Part shown: positions 25,197 to 29,510 of the stretch, in pieces | How the letters are laid out: every line of letters begins with the position of its first letter | Position numbering within the stretch: position 1 is the first letter of the stretch | Source of the DNA: a virus | Virus record (IMG/VR): IMGVR_UViG_3300025030_000344 | Span: 1-29,510 of that record | Strand: one strand, 5' to 3' | DNA: 29,510 nt | The notes under the pieces: model-generated | What the model was told of the DNA's origin: nothing | The model's database searches: none | Seen by the model: only the letters and a program-made list of their open reading frames with translations | Position numbers and translations under genes: made by a program

Positions 25197-26009
25197 TTAA
25201 ATTTTAAAATATTTATCTTTTATTTTAAATGATAAATTATATTCATGCATAAAGTTTTCTTCACCTATATTTTTTATAGTATCTTCTTTCCATTTTTCAT
25301 TTCTTTGTGGATGATCATACCAATAAACTTTTTTAACTTTAAATATTTCAGAATCTTGTACAAATTTATAAAATAAATCAAAATGAATATCTGAAGACAT
25401 AATAATTATTCTAGAATTATTAATTGAAGCATATAATGGTACTATTTCTTTTATTAAAATTTTTTTATTATTATCAGACATGTTAGAAATATTATCAATT
25501 ATAAAAATATCATAAAGTTTACCTTTATAATTATTACTATTTACTAATTGTATACTTGAATTATTATCGAATTCTATTACTTCTGATGTGCTTTTTATAA
25601 TACCTGGTTTCAAATACATAGGTAATTTAGAATAAAAAATTTTAAATTTATTAAATAATTCTCTACCAATTTCATGTTTAATTGAAAATAAAGCTATTTT
25701 TTTTTGTTCAAATACTGCAAAATATAAAGATAATAATGTATTTAACATTGAAATTCCCATTTGTCTAGAACTTAATAATATTGAAAATCTATTTTCATTC
25801 CAAAATTTTAAAATATCTTTTTGATATTCATATAAATTAATATCCAATTTTGATATAAAATATTCAATATCTTTTCTACATTTATAATATTCATCTAATT
25901 CATCATAATCTAAAACATATTTAAATTTACTATTTTTACTATTAGGTATATTTCTATAACAATATTCATTGCTATTTATACTATTTTTATTTATATAATT
26001 CATAACCAT
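25197..26009 (-). CDS. Degenerate terminase ATPase-domain paralogue (no Walker A Lys, no nuclease)
   Basis: 270 residues that align along their length with the N-terminal ATPase half of TerL next door. DIEYFISKLDINLYEYQKDI then FWNENRFSILLSSRQMGIS matches TerL DIVYFANKYC...LRDYQEKML..FVDNRFSICLAARQTGK-T. KLPMYLKPGI matches NLPFFMKPGL, and VYWYDHPQRNEKWKEDTIKN matches the equivalent TerL segment. Key residues are lost: Walker A is SRQMGIS (Ile86 in place of Lys), Walker B is IFIIDN (Asn173 in place of Glu), and the coupling motif is IMSSD instead of ITSTP. It stops where the nuclease domain would begin. ATP hydrolysis is unlikely. It may be a regulatory or decoy subunit, or a relic. The frame is intact, with its own promoter-like box and terminators on both sides, which argues for function. 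Confidence 0.75.
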   Translation of the reverse strand: MVMNYINKNSINSNEYCYRNIPNSKNSKFKYVLDYDELDEYYKCRKDIEYFISKLDINLYEYQKDILKFWNENRFSILLSSRQMGISMLNTLLSLYFAVFEQKKIALFSIKHEIGRELFNKFKIFYSKLPMYLKPGIIKSTSEVIEFDNNSSIQLVNSNNYKGKLYDIFIIDNISNMSDNNKKILIKEIVPLYASINNSRIIIMSSDIHFDLFYKFVQDSEIFKVKKVYWYDHPQRNEKWKEDTIKNIGEENFMHEYNLSFKIKDKYFKI

Positions 26010-26012
26010 TTT

Positions 26013-26020
26013 TATTTATA
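26013..26020 (-). promoter_or_regulatory. TATAAATA box immediately before the TerL-like paralogue
   Basis: An exact T4-type late promoter octamer within TTAATATATAAATAAAAATGG on the minus strand, broken here as TTAATATATAAA and TAAAAATGG. It is only 3 bases from the ATG at 26009 and 9 bases from the second ATG at 26003, so transcripts would be nearly leaderless. It may instead be an A/T-rich translation-initiation context. Confidence 0.35.
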
Positions 26021-26024
26021 TATT

Positions 26025-26076
26025 AACAATAGAGTCAGAAAAAATTTAAAAATTAATTTTTTCTGACTCTATTGTT
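26025..26076. terminator. Bidirectional terminator after terL
   Basis: A perfect 20-base-pair stem (aacaatagagtcagaaaaaa / ttttttctgactctattgtt) with a 12-base spacer, starting 24 bases after the terL stop. A-run and T-run arms make it efficient on the minus strand. Confidence 0.85.
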
Positions 26077-26100
26077 AATTTTTTTAATAGTTAGTTACTT

Positions 26101-27987
26101 TTAAATAATATCATAAATATCGAAAAATAAACTACCATCTTCTCCTTTAGATCCCTTATTTAATTCTTTATCAACTAAATCTTGAATATCTTTTTCTATT
26201 ATTTCATATAATTCTTCTGCAAAATCTGAGAAATCCATAGTAGAAAAGAATTCATTACTGGTTATGCAAGACATTATTAAATCATCGTGTCCCTTCATTC
26301 CAGCATAGGATCCAGCTGGAGTTTTTCCAAATTGTTTAGCTTCTTCTATTGTATTAAATTCAAATAATTGTATTCTATTTTCTCTAATTGATTTTTTAAA
26401 TTTTTGACATATTATAGGTTTATTATCAGTTTTAATTCTTAATCCAAAACTAGGAGTCTTTGCGTCATTTCTATGTTTAAATTTTACTATCATTTCTTCA
26501 TCAAATTCATTTCTAGATGGAAAAATAGTTTGTAAATTTTTAATTAATTCACCACCAAAAGTATTCCATTCTATTATTATTTTTATATTTTCTGCATAAA
26601 AAATATCAAAAATTAAAGTATATAATATTTTAGCATATTGTTCAGGAGAATGTTCATTACTTCTAAATACTCCTATTTGTTTTAAAGCAAAAAAGTCCAT
26701 AAAAGAGCCAGGCTGTTTTAGATGTTTAAACATATCTTTATCTAATAATTCTAGTTTAAAGATATTTATTACAGCATGATCTCCAAAATTACCAGCAGAT
26801 AAATCACAACTAAATAACCAATAATTTTCTTCATTACCTATTTCATCAATATCAAATTTTGGATGCCATTTCAAAAATATTTCATAAGGTATTTCTAAAT
26901 CTTCTAATTCATCAAATTGATGTGATATAAATTCTACTTTTGCATTTTCTAATTTTTTAAGTTCTCCTGGACCTAAAAGTAAATTATCTCCTGATATAAA
27001 TTGATTACCATATTGTCTATTAAATGCATCTTCACCACCTAAATTAGAAATTTCTTTTCTCATCCATTCATTATCTCTTCCTGGAACCTCCCACCAATCA
27101 ACTCTAAAATCTTTAAATTCATTTTGTTTTCTAACAGCTCCATCATAAATATCATGAAACTTATTAAATCCATTTGGTGTACTAGTAATAATAATTCTAG
27201 ATATTTGTGAAGACGATAATGTAGGAAATACATTTTCATAAAAACTATGTACAAAATTAGGATGTATGTGAGCAAACTCATCTAAAAATAAAAGGTGAAT
27301 AGTAAAACCTATACCTGCTTTTTTAGTAGTAGATTGAGCAACAATCCTACAGCCATTATCAAATTTTAAATTAAATACATCATTTTTTAATAATCCTGGT
27401 TTCATAAAAAATGGTAAATTATCTAATATAACTTTTGCTTTATCTACAATTTCTCTCGTCGTGGCACCTTTATTCGATAAAATTAAACAATTCTTATCAA
27501 AATTAAATAATACGTACCATGCTATATAAATTGACGAACATATTGTTTGACTTGAAAGTATACCATTAGTATATAATCTATGATTTGGATGATTTACTGT
27601 AACATCAAACATACCTATTTTATTGTTACTTTTTGATATACTAATAATTTTTTCTAAACCATCGACTGTTATTATTTCCGTATTTAATTCAAGTTTATCG
27701 AAAGATATTTTATTATAATTTTTATCATAAACTTTATGTAAATCAGCGCCTTCTAAAATTTTACCTGACTCTGTTATTATTGTCCATACTTTATAAGGTT
27801 GAGTATTATGAAGATATTGTAATTCTTCATATCCAGTATCAGTTAAAACTTGTATATATGATAACTTAATAGATTTAATTATTTTTTTAGATATATTATT
27901 TTCATCTAAATCTAAATTTCTATACTGTATTTTTTCTATTAATTCTATTAAGTATAAAATTATTTTTTTTAATATTTTTTTTATCAT
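26101..27987 (-). CDS. terL: Terminase large subunit, C-terminal piece carrying the intein C-half
   Basis: 628 residues. Residues 1-147 are the C-terminal part of a split intein, and residues 148-628 continue TerL from the Walker A threonine. Intein part: VLTDTGYEE; block B at about 67-88 (VWTIITESGKILEGADLHKV); block F/G (GMFDVTVNHPNHRLYTNGIL then SSQ); splice before Thr148. TerL part: Walker B LLFLDE (D236, E237), coupling motif ITSTPNG (about 267-273), and an RNase H-like nuclease with D395 (FSCDLSAG), E473 (IIIEWNTFGG) and D568/D569 (KGHDDLIMS), matching T4 gp17. It powers and terminates DNA packaging at the portal. Its ATG overlaps the endonuclease stop (TAATG), so translation is coupled. 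The protein needs splicing with the product of 29114-29510 to be active. Confidence 0.9.
   Translation of the reverse strand: MIKKILKKIILYLIELIEKIQYRNLDLDENNISKKIIKSIKLSYIQVLTDTGYEELQYLHNTQPYKVWTIITESGKILEGADLHKVYDKNYNKISFDKLELNTEIITVDGLEKIISISKSNNKIGMFDVTVNHPNHRLYTNGILSSQTICSSIYIAWYVLFNFDKNCLILSNKGATTREIVDKAKVILDNLPFFMKPGLLKNDVFNLKFDNGCRIVAQSTTKKAGIGFTIHLLFLDEFAHIHPNFVHSFYENVFPTLSSSQISRIIITSTPNGFNKFHDIYDGAVRKQNEFKDFRVDWWEVPGRDNEWMRKEISNLGGEDAFNRQYGNQFISGDNLLLGPGELKKLENAKVEFISHQFDELEDLEIPYEIFLKWHPKFDIDEIGNEENYWLFSCDLSAGNFGDHAVINIFKLELLDKDMFKHLKQPGSFMDFFALKQIGVFRSNEHSPEQYAKILYTLIFDIFYAENIKIIIEWNTFGGELIKNLQTIFPSRNEFDEEMIVKFKHRNDAKTPSFGLRIKTDNKPIICQKFKKSIRENRIQLFEFNTIEEAKQFGKTPAGSYAGMKGHDDLIMSCITSNEFFSTMDFSDFAEELYEIIEKDIQDLVDKELNKGSKGEDGSLFFDIYDII
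27547..27987 (-). other. Split intein, C-terminal part (147 residues)
   Basis: The first 147 codons of the downstream terL piece. It opens with a helical, Ile/Lys-rich stretch (KKILKKIILYLIELIEKIQY) that could help the halves associate, then blocks B, F and G. The last residue is Gln (codon 27547-27549), not Asn, and the residue before it is Ser instead of His. The +1 extein residue is Thr (27544-27546). Confidence 0.85.
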
Positions 27988-29087
27988 TATTTATTTTTAT
28001 TTTCTATAAATTCTAAGCAATTATTTATTACTAAATCAGGATCTTTATAATATTCTAATTCATTTACATGATATACTTCATATCCTGATCTTAATATTGC
28101 ATCATCTCTATCTTTTTCTCTTTTATTATTTTCGGGATTATTTTTATGATAATATACACCATCAAATTCTATAATTTTATTTATATCTTTTATAAAAAAA
28201 TCTGGTAAAATTATTCTATTACATAATCTTAATCTATATTCTGAATTAGTACCATCATCTAAAATAATTTTATTTTTATTTAAAGTTGCAAAATATATCT
28301 CATTATATTTATCTTTTATAATTTCATATAAAGAAATAAAAAGTTTCTGTGATACTTTAGAATAACTACTTACTTTAAAATTATTACTCCATCTATTTAT
28401 TTTTAAATTCCATTTTTCTATACCTATTTCTTCTCCATATTTATTTATAAAAAAATTTAAATCTCTACACTGAATTTTAGAAATAATATTTTTTGCTTCT
28501 TCTAAAGAAAAACCTCTTCGTATCCAATATTCTTTATGTATAGGCATAACTCTATTTTTCATAAAATACTTATAATTATCTTTTTTCATAATAAAATATT
28601 CTTCATCTGTTAAATTAGGATATCTCTTTTTATAAAACTCAATAGAAAATGGACTAGTCTCTTTACGTTTTTGCTCAGTAGTTTTACTTTTAGACATAAT
28701 GTTTCCTTCACCTTTCATTCTATCAGAAATCCATTTTCTCCATTTATCTTCTTTCATATGTTTACCTCCATTTATAGTTGTTGCCGCTTTATCACTAGGT
28801 ATACATAATAATGCATCTACACCAAAATCTTTTCTATAATCACTATTATTTTTATCGGGATGAAATCTTTTGAAATGACCACTATATATTCTTTTAACAG
28901 CCATTCCACAATATTTACATATAACATAATCTGTATTTTCTATACTGTTTAATTTTAATTTTTCCGATTCTTTATAAGCACCATAAATACCTTTACATTT
29001 ATTTGAACAAAATTTAGCACTTATAGTAGAAGAGTTAAATTCATTTTTACAATGAATGCATTTTATTTTTCTAATTATATTTGACAT
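27987..29087 (-). CDS. EDxHD/Vsr-like homing endonuclease inside fractured terL
   Basis: 366 residues. Two N-terminal zinc-finger-like motifs: C10, C13, C27, C31, then a C2H2-like CKYCGMAVKRIYSGHFKRFH (C57, C60, H71, H76). The middle is probably DNA-binding (FYKKRYPNLTDEEYF; YWIRRGFSLEEAKNIISKIQ). The C-terminal Vsr/PD-(D/E)xK-like nuclease has LPDFF (D296), IIEFDGVYYH (E307, D309, H314) and RDDAILRSGYEVYHVNELE. This family is known from fractured genes, where such endonucleases lie between split-intein halves (Dassa and colleagues, 2009). It starts 26 bases after the stop of the N-terminal terL piece and its stop overlaps the next ATG. It would cut intein-free terL alleles and spread the insertion by homing, which is inference. 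Confidence 0.85.
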   Translation of the reverse strand: MSNIIRKIKCIHCKNEFNSSTISAKFCSNKCKGIYGAYKESEKLKLNSIENTDYVICKYCGMAVKRIYSGHFKRFHPDKNNSDYRKDFGVDALLCIPSDKAATTINGGKHMKEDKWRKWISDRMKGEGNIMSKSKTTEQKRKETSPFSIEFYKKRYPNLTDEEYFIMKKDNYKYFMKNRVMPIHKEYWIRRGFSLEEAKNIISKIQCRDLNFFINKYGEEIGIEKWNLKINRWSNNFKVSSYSKVSQKLFISLYEIIKDKYNEIYFATLNKNKIILDDGTNSEYRLRLCNRIILPDFFIKDINKIIEFDGVYYHKNNPENNKREKDRDDAILRSGYEVYHVNELEYYKDPDLVINNCLEFIENKNK

Positions 29088-29091
29088 TTTT

Positions 29092-29099
29092 TATTTATA
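29092..29099 (-). promoter_or_regulatory. TATAAATA box between terL N-piece and endonuclease
   Basis: An exact TATAAATA in the 26-base gap, 4 bases before the endonuclease ATG. It has the same AATATATAAATAAAAA context as the box at 26013-26020. It could allow independent expression of the endonuclease, or be a translation-initiation context. Confidence 0.35.
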
Positions 29100-29113
29100 T
29101 ATTAGATATAGTA

Positions 29114-29510
29114 CTAGCTTCTTGATAGATAAGAATATGTTTTATATAAATAATATTTAATTTTATCTAAAAAAGATAATGTTTTATTTGTTTTAGATAT
29201 AACATAATATAATTCAAATATAGGAAGTGTATAAGTATTATCTTTATTTTTAAATTTACTTAAACTATTAATTAAAGTAATATCATTTAACTTTATAGTA
29301 ATTAATATATTATGGAAAAAACATTTCCCCGTTTGTCTCGCCGCGAGGCAGATACTGAAGCGATTATCAACAAAATGTCTAAGCATTTTTTCTTGATAAT
29401 CTCTTAATACAATTGTTCTAAGACCTTCATCGGTCATTACTGTACAATACTTATTAGCAAAATATACTATATCTTTAGCACATTTTCTTATTTCACTTAT
29501 TTCAAAATCT
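29114..29510 (-). CDS. terL: Terminase large subunit, N-terminal piece carrying the intein N-half (5' end outside window)
   Basis: The frame is open to the window edge, so the true start lies beyond 29510. The ATG at 29437 is internal: the 24 codons before it encode KCAKDIVYFANKYCTV, matching the TerL-like paralogue. Then LRTIVLRDYQEKMLRHF, VDNRFSICLAARQTGK (adenine-binding Gln motif region and Walker A) and, straight after the Lys, Cys1 of an intein (CFFHNILITIKLND). The frame stops 69 residues into the intein at TAG 29114-29116. The rest of Walker A (Thr) is encoded at 27544-27546, 1.57 kb downstream. This piece cannot act as an ATPase without trans-splicing to the product of 26101-27987. 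Confidence 0.9.
   Translation of the reverse strand, partial: DFEISEIRKCAKDIVYFANKYCTVMTDEGLRTIVLRDYQEKMLRHFVDNRFSICLAARQTGKCFFHNILITIKLNDITLINSLSKFKNKDNTYTLPIFELYYVISKTNKTLSFLDKIKYYLYKTYSYLSRS
29117..29323 (-). other. Split intein, N-terminal part (69 residues)
   Basis: Begins with Cys (codon 29321-29323) in block A (CFFHNILITIKLND), then a PIFELYYVISKTNKTLSFLD stretch and a helical end (KIKYYLYKTYSYLSRS). Block B is absent here and found in the C-part, so the split lies between blocks A and B, unlike common natural split inteins. Confidence 0.85.
29326..29362 (-). other. GC-rich island at the intein insertion site
   Basis: 23 of 37 bases are G or C (62%), against roughly a quarter around it. 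It encodes RFSICLAARQTG of TerL with codons such as CTC, GCG, GCG, ACG and GGG that are rare in neighbouring genes. It includes the dyad ctcgc-c-gcgag at 29337-29347. Confidence 0.75.

Noticed and set aside
26101-29510. A simple sequencing frameshift or pseudogene in terL
   Set aside because: The break holds a complete 366-residue gene with coupled stop/start, the intein blocks are present on both sides, and extein residues join exactly within Walker A.
1-29510. Group I introns around the endonuclease genes
   Set aside because: Apart from terL, no gene is interrupted: sheath, tube and gp26-like frames are intact, so these are free-standing endonucleases. No convincing intron core was seen by eye.

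Overview
The window looks like part of a large, very AT-rich T4-like myovirus genome (G+C roughly 25-30% by eye). All 23 genes I can support lie on the minus strand, so the biological order runs from high to low coordinates. The diagnostic genes are a T4 gp17-type terminase large subunit (TerL), a gp18-type sheath of 1036 residues, a gp19-type tail tube, a gp26-type baseplate/hub assembly protein, an 1801-residue tape measure and a type II topoisomerase large subunit. Start codons are preceded by A/T-rich stretches without clear Shine-Dalgarno sequences. That would suit a Bacteroidota host, but the host assignment is inference.

Layout in transcription order. (1) 29510-26101: terL is broken in two. 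The N-terminal piece stops inside an intein that begins exactly after the Walker A lysine. A free-standing EDxHD/Vsr-like homing endonuclease gene follows. A second gene then supplies the rest of the intein plus the rest of TerL. This is a 'fractured gene' with a split intein. (2) 26009-25197: a second, intein-less terminase-like ATPase domain whose Walker A lysine and Walker B glutamate are lost and which has no nuclease domain. (3) 25103-14018: the sheath and tube genes are interleaved with four related homing-endonuclease-like genes. Each has zinc-finger-like cysteines, a variable array of about 23-residue 'RYGVDNP' repeats, a restriction-like nuclease core and a GNAT/Mom-like C-terminal domain. 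(4) 14006-11838: three adjacent proteins (small alpha/beta, leucine-rich repeat, membrane protein) share an N-terminal peptide resembling the capsid-targeting sequence of T4 internal proteins, with possible prohead-protease sites. (5) 11772-8982: a GIY-YIG endonuclease, the gp26-like protein, two very short genes (one possibly reached by frameshifting), a run of RNA hairpins and a small basic protein. (6) 8971-3566: tape measure. (7) 3455-1: a small hypothetical gene, a small Cys/His-rich membrane protein plus an SPFH protein, and the topoisomerase large subunit, which runs off the window.

The genes combine DNA packaging (TerL), the contractile tail (gp18, gp19, tape measure, gp26) and a heavy load of mobile endonucleases sitting beside or inside the most conserved late genes. 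Minus-strand transcription units are separated by strong hairpin terminators, and an AT-rich decamer (GATATATAAT) recurs 19-32 bases upstream of several starts as a candidate late promoter. The most notable items are the fractured terL with its split intein, the degenerate TerL paralogue next to it, the capsid-targeting-like tags (including on a leucine-rich repeat protein), and a possible frameshift joining gp26 to a small downstream frame.
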